From Clostridia bacterium (GTDB lineage: Bacteria > Bacillota > Clostridia > Oscillospirales > Acutalibacteraceae): 64,000 bases of DNA. The translations under genes were made by a program, and so were the position numbers. Shown piece by piece: positions 52,613 through 61,049 of the stretch (the first letter of the stretch is position 1; each line of letters begins with the position of its first letter). Location of the stretch: positions 62,001 through 126,000 of the forward strand of contig JAFQJH010000002.1 of assembly GCA_017415025.1 (NCBI GenBank). The letters are read 5' to 3'. The notes under the pieces are model-generated. The model made no database searches. It was given only the letters and a program-made list of their open reading frames with translations, and was not told the origin of the DNA.

Positions 52613-54055
52613 CTATTTCAAATCCGCGTAAAACTCACCTATTTTTGCCTTGCGTTCAAGGATTGTGTCAAAGCGGGATATGTATTCATAAGGATATTTA
52701 TAGTTAAAAATTCTTTCAATATTCCTGCCGAACGGCTCCTTGAGCTTAATTACCGCACCCGCGCCGACACCTAAAATCGTGTGGCACTCCTCCATCATAA
52801 ATATGTTGTAAAGACATTCATATCCGGGCTTGCACCAACCGACGTTTTCGAGGTTGCCGAGTGAACGCGACTGCCTGTACATATAATACGGTATGTAGCC
52901 GTTCGAATAGAACCTTTCCGAAGCATATTCGAGCATTCTGTTCGCAATTTCTCCGCTTTCAACGTCAATTCCGCCCGTTACGATAGCGGACGAGCGTTTG
53001 AGCGCGAGGGTGTGAAGAGTTATATTTTCGGGAGAAAGCTCAACCGCCTTATCAACAGAACAGCAGAAGCTCTCATAGCTGTCATCGGTAAGACCTGCAA
53101 TGAGGTCCATATTTATATTGTCAAAGCCCTTTTCTCTTGCAGTTGTATAAACATTGATAACGTCATCAACCGTGTGCTTTCTTCCGATAGAAACGAGAAC
53201 GTCGTCGTTGAAGGTCTGCGGATTGACGCTGATTCTCGTAACTGCGTGTTTTTTTATAACGTCGAGCTTTTCGGGCGTCACAGTATCCGCTCTGCCCGCC
53301 TCAATAGTATATTCTCTGCAAAAAGAAAGGTCAAAATTTTCTTCAATTTCGCGGCAGATTTTTTTAAGCTGTTCTGCCGAAAGAGTTGTCGGAGTGCCGC
53401 CGCCCCAATAGACGGATTCAAGTCGCAATCCGAGTGATTTTGCAATTTCTGCCGTTACACGGATTTCCTCACAGAGCTTTTCTACATATTCGGGCAGAAG
53501 CTTCTTCGCCTGTGCAATTGAATGGGACACAAACGAGCAATAATTGCAGCGTGTGGGGCAAAAAGGAATTGAGACATAGAGGCTGAAGGATTTTTCATCG
53601 GAAAGGCTCATTATCTTTTCCTCAGCCTTTGCTACGCTGAGAGCTAATTCGGTTTTCTGCGGTGACACAAGGAGCTTTTCGTTAAAGTAGCTGACCGCAT
53701 TTTCTTCGCTCATCTGCGAAATCAGAGTGTTCATAAGCTTCGACGGTCGGACACCCGTGAGGATACCCCATTGAGGTACATATCCCGTGACATCGCAGAG
53801 AATGCCGTAAAGCAGAACCGCCATTTCACGCTCGCAGTCGTCGTAGTCCGTTTCGGTACAGCTTTTTTTCTCGCCGTTGAAAGCTACGCTTATATTATAA
53901 ACCCCGTCCGTTTCCTTAAGTGAGGTTACAACGCACAGAGAGTCCTCACCCTCCTCGTCACCGTGCAGGACACGGATGCTCTCATAGGGGTAAAAGACTC
54001 TGCAAAGGTTTTCCATTTCATAATGAAATTTATGGTTCACAACCCGTAAAATCAT
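52613..54055 (-). CDS. hemZ: HemZ-like radical SAM coproporphyrinogen dehydrogenase
   Basis: 480 residues. The radical SAM motif is Cys166, Cys170, Cys173 in PFCPTRCNYCSF, followed by VYWGGGTPTTLSAEQL and RISVNPQTFND, typical of the HemN/HemZ/HemW family. The N-terminal 150 residues (YVPQWGILTGVRPSKLM) match the HemZ type. Function as an oxygen-independent oxidase is predicted, but many Clostridia have this gene without full heme synthesis, so the substrate is open. It overlaps the MBL gene by four bases. Confidence 0.85.
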   Translation of the reverse strand: MILRVVNHKFHYEMENLCRVFYPYESIRVLHGDEEGEDSLCVVTSLKETDGVYNISVAFNGEKKSCTETDYDDCEREMAVLLYGILCDVTGYVPQWGILTGVRPSKLMNTLISQMSEENAVSYFNEKLLVSPQKTELALSVAKAEEKIMSLSDEKSFSLYVSIPFCPTRCNYCSFVSHSIAQAKKLLPEYVEKLCEEIRVTAEIAKSLGLRLESVYWGGGTPTTLSAEQLKKICREIEENFDLSFCREYTIEAGRADTVTPEKLDVIKKHAVTRISVNPQTFNDDVLVSIGRKHTVDDVINVYTTAREKGFDNINMDLIAGLTDDSYESFCCSVDKAVELSPENITLHTLALKRSSAIVTGGIDVESGEIANRMLEYASERFYSNGYIPYYMYRQSRSLGNLENVGWCKPGYECLYNIFMMEECHTILGVGAGAVIKLKEPFGRNIERIFNYKYPYEYISRFDTILERKAKIGEFYADLK

Positions 54056-54684
54056 CTGAATCGCCTCATATATCTGTTTCTGCGTTTTTCGTACTCCATT
54101 GTTGTTGCGCGGTTGTGACCGGGATAAATATCAAAGTCGCCCTCCATTTTATAAAGGCGTGTGATTGAATCCTCCATTTCGCACTCGTCGCTGTCAAAGA
54201 AATCAGTTCTGCCGACAGTAAGGCAGAAAAGGGTGTCTCCCGTGAAGATTGTTCTTTCCGCCTCGGCAAAATAGCAGACACCGCCCTTTGAGTGACCGGG
54301 GGTGTGCATAACACTGAAGGTGATTTCGCCGACGGAAAGCTCGTCTCCTTCGCTGACCGTGATATCGGCGGGTACATATTTCTGCACTCCCGGCATCATC
54401 TCGTGGGCAAAGCTCGGAAGCTCGTCAACAAGCTTGTAAGCCTCGTCCTTATGAATTGCGATTTCCGCTTCGGGATGAGCCTCTTTAAGGTCGTGAACTC
54501 CGAGAATATGGTCGTAGTGACCGTGAGTGAGCATAATATATTTAAGATTTTTACCCTCGAGCTTTTCTTCAAGCTCTCTTGTATATTCACCGCAGTCGAT
54601 AACAGCGGCTTCGTTTGTTTTTTCATCGGTCACGATGTAGCAATTTGCGCTGACAGGACCGAGAACAAGTGTTTCAATTTTCAT
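54052..54684 (-). CDS. Glyoxalase II-like MBL hydrolase
   Basis: 210 residues, a compact metallo-beta-lactamase fold. THGHYDHILGV is the first metal motif; HTPGHSKGGVCYF and the late YPGHNRATTMEYEK follow. These resemble YqgX-type enzymes that act on thioesters; the substrate is unknown. It lies between dtd (5 bases) and hemZ (overlap), so it is in a recJ-relA-dtd-MBL-hemZ unit. Confidence 0.9.
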   Translation of the reverse strand: MKIETLVLGPVSANCYIVTDEKTNEAAVIDCGEYTRELEEKLEGKNLKYIMLTHGHYDHILGVHDLKEAHPEAEIAIHKDEAYKLVDELPSFAHEMMPGVQKYVPADITVSEGDELSVGEITFSVMHTPGHSKGGVCYFAEAERTIFTGDTLFCLTVGRTDFFDSDECEMEDSITRLYKMEGDFDIYPGHNRATTMEYEKRRNRYMRRFR

Positions 54685-54689
54685 ATTTT

Positions 54690-55148
54690 TTATCCTTTTA
54701 CCCAGATTTCAGTATCCATAAGAATGGTGACAGGGCCGTCGTTCTGAATATCAACCTTCATATCAGCGCCGAATGAACCGTGCTCAACGTTCTTTATTCC
54801 GTTCAGCTTAAGCTGTTCAATAAAGTATTCGTAAAGCTCGTTCGCCATATCGGGCGGTGCGGCTGTCGTGAATGACGGGCGGTTACCCTTCTTAATATCC
54901 GCGCAAAGAGTAAACTGTGAAATCACCAGCACCTCGCCGTCGATATCAAGCACGGACTTATTCATCTTTCCGTCCTCATCCTCAAAAACGCGGAGCTTTG
55001 CAATTTTTGCGGCAAGGACATCGGCGTGCTGTTTTGTGTCCTCGGGTCCTACGCCGAGAAGCACATTGTAGCCTTTGCCGATTTTTCCTATCACTTCCCC
55101 GTCAACCGTTACGCTTGACGAAGAAACGCGCTGAACAACAGCTTTCAT
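54690..55148 (-). CDS. dtd: D-aminoacyl-tRNA deacylase
   Basis: 152 residues. Signature [20 protein letters not shown] (about 77-96) and the cross-subunit Gly-cisPro block NDGPVT (about 137-142) are intact. The enzyme removes D-amino acids and glycine from mischarged tRNAs. It starts 10 bases after relA, the usual order in Firmicutes. Confidence 0.95.
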   Translation of the reverse strand: MKAVVQRVSSSSVTVDGEVIGKIGKGYNVLLGVGPEDTKQHADVLAAKIAKLRVFEDEDGKMNKSVLDIDGEVLVISQFTLCADIKKGNRPSFTTAAPPDMANELYEYFIEQLKLNGIKNVEHGSFGADMKVDIQNDGPVTILMDTEIWVKG

Positions 55149-55158
55149 TTTTTATCAC

Positions 55159-57444
55159 CTATGCTCTTTCAACATCGAGAATTCCGTTGATTTTGTTTAT
55201 CTTTGACATTACACTCTGCAGGTGCTCTATACCGTTAACGGCAATGGTAAGTTCAATTGAAGCTCTGCCGTCCTTTTTACTCTTTGTATTGATGCCGTAA
55301 ATCATAACACGCATATCCGCGATAACCTTTGAAATATCAGCCATAAGTCCGACACGGTCAAGGCAGGTAATGCTCAGAGTTGCGGTAAATTCTTCCTTAA
55401 TATCGTTGTCCCAGCTTGCGCTTATCCAGCGTTCGGGTTCGGCGGCAAGCTCAATAACCTTCGGCACGTTTGTGCAATCTCGCTTATGGATGGACACACC
55501 GTGACCGCGGGTAATAAAGCCGATAATCTGGTCACCCGGGAGCGGACTGCAGCACTTTGAGAACTTTATCAGACAGTTTTCGATACCTTCAATCACAACG
55601 CCGTCCTTACTCTTCGAACGCTTCTGTGCAGGCTTCGTGATTCTGATAACGTCCTCCTGCTTTTCTTCAGGCTGCTTGAACATCTTGACGTATTCGTCCT
55701 TGATATGCGGCATCATCTTGTTGATTGAAACACCGCCGTAGCCGATTGCCGCAAAGAAATCTTCGGAAGTCGAAAAACGCTGACGCTGTGCGATAACCGT
55801 TATAAATTTTTCAAAGTCATCATCATTCAGGCGGATAAAGTTGCGTCTGAATTCACGCTCGATTTCAAGCTTACCTTCAAGTATATTTTCGTCACGTCGT
55901 TCCTTCTTGAACCACGAACGGATTTTATTTCTTGCACCGCTCGTTTTTACAAACTTCAGCCAATCGCGGCTCGGGCCCTTGCCCTGCTGTGACGAGGTTA
56001 TAATCTCTACAATTTCGCCCGTTTTGACAACGTAGTCAATGGGCACAATTCTGCCGTCCACCTTTGCGCCGACCATTCTGTTGCCGACCGCGGAATGGAT
56101 TGCATAAGCAAAGTCAACAACCGTTGCGCCCGCAGGCAGGCTGATAACAGAGCCCTTGGGAGTGAAGACAAAAACCTCCTCCTGAACAAGATCGGTTTTT
56201 ATTGTGTTGACAATATCCTCGGGATTTTCGGAAACGGTCTGCGATTCAAGAAGCTGTCTTATCCAGGAGAATTTCTCCTCAAACTTCTGTCTGCCGTTCA
56301 TTCCGAGCTTGTATTTCCAATGCGCCGCAACACCGTATTCCGCCGTGCGGTGCATTTCCCACGTTCTTATCTGCACTTCGAAGGGAATTCCGCCCTCACC
56401 GATAACGGTGGTGTGGAGCGACTGATACATATTCGCCTTCGGGGTTGAAATATAATCCTTGAATCTGCCGGGAATAGACTTGAACATATCGTGGATGATA
56501 CCGAGACAGTTGTAACAGTCGATAACGTCATCAACGATAATTCTGACAGCATAGATATCGTAAATCTCGTCAAAATCCTTACCCTGCATATACATTTTAC
56601 GGTAAATTCCGTGAACAGACTTTACTCTGCCCGTGATGTTACAGTTCGGGATAACCTGTCGCACACGGTCGCATATTTTTTTCTGAATATTATCAAGATA
56701 TTCCTTGCGCTTTGACTGCTGTTGCTCGAGCAAATCCTGAATTTCCTTATAAGCAACGGGATCAAGATAGCTGATTGCAAGGTCTTCAAGCTCCTCCTTG
56801 ACACCTCGGATACCGAGACGGTGCGCAATCGGAGCATAAATTTCGAGAGTTTCCTGTGCTTTTTCACGTCTTTTATGAGGCTTCATAAAAGCAAGTGTTC
56901 TCATATTATGGATACGGTCGGCAAGCTTGATGATTATGACACGGATATCCTGTGACATCGCCATAAGCATCTTGCGAACATTCTCCGCCTGCTGTTCCTC
57001 CTTCGTAAAAAGCGGTACCTTGCCGAGCTTTGTAACACCCTCGACAAGATTTGCAACGTCCTCTCCGAATTCCTTTTTAACGTCATCCTCGGTAAGCTCC
57101 GTATCCTCCACAACGTCGTGCAGAAGTGCCGCAACCATAGACTCACTGTCCATACCGAGCTTGTAAAGTATCTGCGCAACCTGAACGGGATGAATAATAT
57201 ACGGTTCACCCGAATGACGGAACTGTCCGTCGTGAGCCTTGAAGGCTATTTCGTAGGCGCGCCTGATATATCCGATTTCCTCCTCGCTCATCGTCTCGAC
57301 CGCAGAGGCAATCAGATCTTCAAACAGACCGTCCGCAGGCTTTTCACTTTTCTGGGCTTCAAGCATACTTTCGTCCACGTAGTCCTCTGTATGCTCTACC
57401 TTACTGAGAATATCCTGTAATCTTTTCTCTTTATCTTCAGACAT
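55159..57444 (-). CDS. relA: Bifunctional (p)ppGpp synthetase/hydrolase (Rel)
   Basis: 761 residues. The HD hydrolase domain (about 60-220) has FRHSGEPYIIHPVQVAQIL and LLHDVVEDTELTEDD; the synthetase domain (about 250-370) has YDIYAVRIIVDD and RFKDYISTPKANMYQSLHT, where RFKD is the basic motif of bifunctional enzymes; then TGS (about 405-470; VFTPKGSVISLPAGATVVDFAYAIHSAVG), a helical part and an ACT domain (about 690-761). It sets alarmone levels in the stringent response. The gene lies between recJ and dtd. Confidence 0.96.
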   Translation of the reverse strand: MSEDKEKRLQDILSKVEHTEDYVDESMLEAQKSEKPADGLFEDLIASAVETMSEEEIGYIRRAYEIAFKAHDGQFRHSGEPYIIHPVQVAQILYKLGMDSESMVAALLHDVVEDTELTEDDVKKEFGEDVANLVEGVTKLGKVPLFTKEEQQAENVRKMLMAMSQDIRVIIIKLADRIHNMRTLAFMKPHKRREKAQETLEIYAPIAHRLGIRGVKEELEDLAISYLDPVAYKEIQDLLEQQQSKRKEYLDNIQKKICDRVRQVIPNCNITGRVKSVHGIYRKMYMQGKDFDEIYDIYAVRIIVDDVIDCYNCLGIIHDMFKSIPGRFKDYISTPKANMYQSLHTTVIGEGGIPFEVQIRTWEMHRTAEYGVAAHWKYKLGMNGRQKFEEKFSWIRQLLESQTVSENPEDIVNTIKTDLVQEEVFVFTPKGSVISLPAGATVVDFAYAIHSAVGNRMVGAKVDGRIVPIDYVVKTGEIVEIITSSQQGKGPSRDWLKFVKTSGARNKIRSWFKKERRDENILEGKLEIEREFRRNFIRLNDDDFEKFITVIAQRQRFSTSEDFFAAIGYGGVSINKMMPHIKDEYVKMFKQPEEKQEDVIRITKPAQKRSKSKDGVVIEGIENCLIKFSKCCSPLPGDQIIGFITRGHGVSIHKRDCTNVPKVIELAAEPERWISASWDNDIKEEFTATLSITCLDRVGLMADISKVIADMRVMIYGINTKSKKDGRASIELTIAVNGIEHLQSVMSKINKINGILDVERA

Positions 57445-57456
57445 CGTTAATACCTT

Positions 57457-59484
57457 TTAACCCGCGATACCTCTTATTCTTTTAAGAACGGGAGCATCGT
57501 CGAGGTTTACCTTAATATTTTCATTCGGCAGACTGAGATTACCGTCACCGTCATAGATGAGTGTTCCAAGCTCAAGCAAGGCTTCAACCGCAACACATAC
57601 CTTTGCATAATCCGCCGCCGTGAGATTCAGCCTTTTACAGAGAATCTCATTGTCATATCTCCATTTTCCGTTACCGCGGATGAATTTATACACCTTTGCG
57701 ATAAAATCTCGGTCGGGAAGCGCCGATGTAAAATCGCCGTCAGTACCGTGCATCAGGCTGTTAAAGCTTCTGATACCGCTGAACAGTGCATCCTCATCCA
57801 TATCGTGGAGCTTTATGTTTTTAACAAGAACACTCAGTCTTATCTGACCGAGATATTCATTACTTTCAAAGGTTGCCGCAACATCCACCGTTTCGCCGAC
57901 AACATAGGGAAATTCGAGCTGAGTCATTCTGAACAGAACGGCACTCAACGAGGTTTCTCCCCTGTTGAGTGTCAGCCGCAGATGCTTTCCTGCGCCGATC
58001 GGGGTTATATCCGTAAGAGTCATATTGTAAAGTCCGAAAACGGGCTGGGGATTGCCTGCACCGAAGGGCTCGAGCAATTCAATCACATCGAGCAGTTCGA
58101 CATTTACAAATGACGGGTTGATTTTGAAATCTATGTTCTGTACGGGATCGGGAATCTCGGTTTTATCGGCGTAAGAATTGATTGCTTTACGGAAATCGTC
58201 AACTCTTTCCGTCGGAAGTCCGAGTCCTGCCGCGAGAGTGTGTCCGCCGTAATGCTCAAGCACGTCGGCGCACGCACAAAGCGCATCGTAGAGGCTGAAG
58301 CCGTCAATGCTTCTGCCCGAGCCCTTTGCCGTACCGTCCTTTGAGGTTATTACAATGGTCGGCTTGCCGTATTTTTCAACAAGTCGGGATGCAACAATTC
58401 CGATAACACCGTCGTGCCAATCCTCACCGCTGACAACAAGCACGCGGTCATATTTCCAAGAGGGATGGTCATCAATAATGCTGACAGCCTGTGCAAGAAT
58501 TTCCTGCTCGGTCTGCTGTCTGAGAACATTATCGTTATTGATATCGGCGGCAAGCTCAGCTGCCTCCTCATAGTCCTCGCATAAAAGGAGCTTTATCGCC
58601 CTGTCCGCAGAGCCGATTCTGCCCGCGGCATTGATTCGAGGTGAAATTCCGAAGGCAACCGTACCCGATTTTATCGCCTTGCCGTCAAGTCCTGCAATCT
58701 CGATGAGTGCCTGCAGACCGACGCGGTCGGAATCGCCGATAAGCTGTGTACCTCTTCTGACAATTCTTCGGTTTTCGCCGTGGAGGGGCATAACGTCGGC
58801 AATCGTGCCGATAGCCGCAAGGTCAAGGAAGCTGTCGGTAATTTCGTTCTCTCCGCCTTCGAGGGCACATATCAATTTATATGCAACACCTACGCCCGCG
58901 TAGTCCTTGAAGGATAAAATGCAATCATTTCTGTGCGGATCAACCACCGCAACCGCATCGGGAAGAATGTCCGACGGGAGATGGTGGTCGGTAACAACAA
59001 GATCCATTTCGAGCTGACGGATGTATTCAGCTTCTTCCACCGCACTGATTCCGTTATCGACGGTGATGATAAGCTTTGCGCCCATACGGCTGATGTTATC
59101 AATTGCGTTATAGCTGAGTCCGTAGCCCTCCGTATGTCTGTTCGGAACACAGTAGACAACATCCGCGCCCTGCATTTCGAGATAAGAATAAAGCAGTGCC
59201 GTTGAGGTTACTCCGTCCGCATCGTAGTCGCCGTAAACGGCAATTCTTTCAAAATTATCGAGGGCGGTTTTAATTCTTTTTACCGCCTTATACATATCGG
59301 GAAAATCAAACGGGTCGGCAGGAGCCTCCTCGGAAAAGCCGAAAAATTCGCGCGCACCGTCAACACTCTTTATTCCCCTTGCCGAAGCAAGCAAAGCGGC
59401 ATAGGGGCTGACGTTAAGCTCTTCGGCAATCATTGTTGCCGCTTCTTTATCAAAATTTTTGACTGTCCACTTTTTTCTGCTCAT
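57457..59484 (-). CDS. recJ: Single-stranded-DNA exonuclease RecJ
   Basis: 675 residues. The DHH domain has AVYGDYDADGVTSTALLYS, ITVDNGISAVEEAEY and VTDHHLPSD; the DHHA1 domain has DWHDGVIGIVASRLVEKYG and GSGRSIDGFSLYDAL. A C-terminal OB-like part and an extra about 90 residues follow. It degrades ssDNA 5'-3' in repair. It is the first gene of the recJ-relA-dtd-MBL-hemZ unit; the apt gene often found between recJ and relA is absent. Confidence 0.95.
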   Translation of the reverse strand: MSRKKWTVKNFDKEAATMIAEELNVSPYAALLASARGIKSVDGAREFFGFSEEAPADPFDFPDMYKAVKRIKTALDNFERIAVYGDYDADGVTSTALLYSYLEMQGADVVYCVPNRHTEGYGLSYNAIDNISRMGAKLIITVDNGISAVEEAEYIRQLEMDLVVTDHHLPSDILPDAVAVVDPHRNDCILSFKDYAGVGVAYKLICALEGGENEITDSFLDLAAIGTIADVMPLHGENRRIVRRGTQLIGDSDRVGLQALIEIAGLDGKAIKSGTVAFGISPRINAAGRIGSADRAIKLLLCEDYEEAAELAADINNDNVLRQQTEQEILAQAVSIIDDHPSWKYDRVLVVSGEDWHDGVIGIVASRLVEKYGKPTIVITSKDGTAKGSGRSIDGFSLYDALCACADVLEHYGGHTLAAGLGLPTERVDDFRKAINSYADKTEIPDPVQNIDFKINPSFVNVELLDVIELLEPFGAGNPQPVFGLYNMTLTDITPIGAGKHLRLTLNRGETSLSAVLFRMTQLEFPYVVGETVDVAATFESNEYLGQIRLSVLVKNIKLHDMDEDALFSGIRSFNSLMHGTDGDFTSALPDRDFIAKVYKFIRGNGKWRYDNEILCKRLNLTAADYAKVCVAVEALLELGTLIYDGDGNLSLPNENIKVNLDDAPVLKRIRGIAG

Positions 59485-59521
59485 TATGCCGCTCCTTTCT
59501 TCAGATTTTTTTATACTTTAA

Positions 59522-60928
59522 TTATTTGTGCATTTCGCTCACTTCTTCGAGCACCTTCTGCTTGAATTCGCCGTGAATCTTATATTTCTTTGAGAAAATA
59601 ACGAGCGAAATAAGCATCATTGCAGGCGGTACGATAAACATCATTGCTGAAATCGCGCCTTTTGCCTCGTTTGTGATTACGTTCTGCACAACCTCGGGAT
59701 TGACATCGTACTTTGTAATAACAAATGCAGTATACATAATAATACTCTGGATTGTGTAAGCCATTTTCTGCAAAAAGCCCTTCATTGAGAAGGTAAGGCT
59801 CTGATTACGCTTGCCGAGCTTGAATTCGCCGTAGTCAACGATATCCGCAAGCATAACTGTCTGATTGACAAACATACTTGCCGTGCCGAGTGACGTTACG
59901 ATATAGCAAAGACCGAGACCCGTGACATTGCCGCCGAAGCCGTATCCGACAATCGCCATACCCATGTAGCCCATCGCCGCCATAAGGAGCGAAAGCTTAT
60001 AGATTGAGCGGTTATTCATAAATTTTGAGCAGATCGGAACAACGAGAATTCCGAGAACCGAGCCGACAGTACCCATAAGATTGAACTTTGACTGCAAAGT
60101 AAGATCACCGAGTACCGCTTTGAAATAATAACCGCTGATACCTGAGGTCATATAGAAGCCTGCGTTCGAAATCATCGCAAAGAGCATAAATATGAGAAGC
60201 TGGTCATTCTGCTTTATAACGGAAAGAGCATTTTTAAAGGAAAATTTTTCTTCACTTCTTATTATGTTGCGCTCTTTTGTTGCCGAAACGCAGATGAGTG
60301 CAAAGAAAATAAGCAGAGTTGCGGCAAGAATTGACCATTTTCCGAAGCCTGAACGAAGTGCCTCTGCAGGAAGCTCGTCAAGATTAGCCGCCGCAAGACC
60401 GCCGAGGATAGGCACCATTATAGGCGTGAGAATTGAAATAACACCCTGACCGAGACCCGAGAAAGCGCGGGCGATTGTGGAGATAAGGTTTCTGTCCTTT
60501 TCGCCGCTTGCCATTGACGGAATCATTGACCAATACGGAATATCTGCAAGGGTGTTTGTCATACCCCACAGCACATAAAAAACTGCAACGTATATGTACA
60601 TCCAGATTGAATCGGATTTGATTCCCGGATTATTAAAAAGCAGGCAGAGAACAACCGAATTGAGCAATGCTCCGCGGAGAATCCACGGACGGTACTTGCC
60701 CATTTTGCTGTTGCAACGGTCAACGAGCGAGCCCATAATCGGGTCGTTGATGCCGTCCCAGAGTCTTGCAAGGGGTGCAAGAATAAGCAGAAACAGCGGA
60801 CTGATTCCGAGCGCATCGGTAAGATAAATTGAAAGATAGGAATAGAACATACCGTAGCTCAGGTCAAGTCCTATCGCGCCGACACCGTAGCCGACGCCCT
60901 CTTTGAACAACTTTTTGTTCATAAACAT
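59522..60928 (-). CDS. GPH-family sodium:sugar symporter (MelB-like)
   Basis: 468 residues with 12 transmembrane helices. Family marks: GVGYGVGAIGLDLSYGMFYSYLSIYLTDALG, RLWDGINDPIMGSLVDRCN (the cation-binding Asp in helix 2 lies in WDGINDP) and GKRNQSLTFSMKGFLQKM. It probably imports a glycoside or uronide with Na+ or H+. No glycosidase is adjacent; the GH78 gene at 38391 is far. It has its own promoter at 60967-60995. Confidence 0.9.
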   Translation of the reverse strand: MFMNKKLFKEGVGYGVGAIGLDLSYGMFYSYLSIYLTDALGISPLFLLILAPLARLWDGINDPIMGSLVDRCNSKMGKYRPWILRGALLNSVVLCLLFNNPGIKSDSIWMYIYVAVFYVLWGMTNTLADIPYWSMIPSMASGEKDRNLISTIARAFSGLGQGVISILTPIMVPILGGLAAANLDELPAEALRSGFGKWSILAATLLIFFALICVSATKERNIIRSEEKFSFKNALSVIKQNDQLLIFMLFAMISNAGFYMTSGISGYYFKAVLGDLTLQSKFNLMGTVGSVLGILVVPICSKFMNNRSIYKLSLLMAAMGYMGMAIVGYGFGGNVTGLGLCYIVTSLGTASMFVNQTVMLADIVDYGEFKLGKRNQSLTFSMKGFLQKMAYTIQSIIMYTAFVITKYDVNPEVVQNVITNEAKGAISAMMFIVPPAMMLISLVIFSKKYKIHGEFKQKVLEEVSEMHK

Positions 60929-60966
60929 CCTCCTTTTATTTCATACGAATATAAACGCTATTGTAT

Positions 60967-60995
60967 ATTGTAACACAAAAATTTCAACAGTACAA
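60967..60995 (-). promoter_or_regulatory. Promoter of the GPH symporter gene
   Basis: Minus strand: -35 TTGTAC (60990-60995), a 17-base spacer, extended -10 TGT-TACAAT (hexamer 60967-60972). Confidence 0.5.
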
Positions 60996-61000
60996 TAGAA

Positions 61001-61031
61001 AATGGCACTCTGAAATGCTCAGAGTGCCATT
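61001..61031 (-). terminator. Terminator of the cohesin/LRR/dockerin gene
   Basis: AATGGCACTCTGA (61001-61013) and TCAGAGTGCCATT (61019-61031): a 13-bp stem with a TTTTC tail on the minus strand. Confidence 0.8.
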
Positions 61032-61049
61032 ATTTTTAAGAAAACTGAA

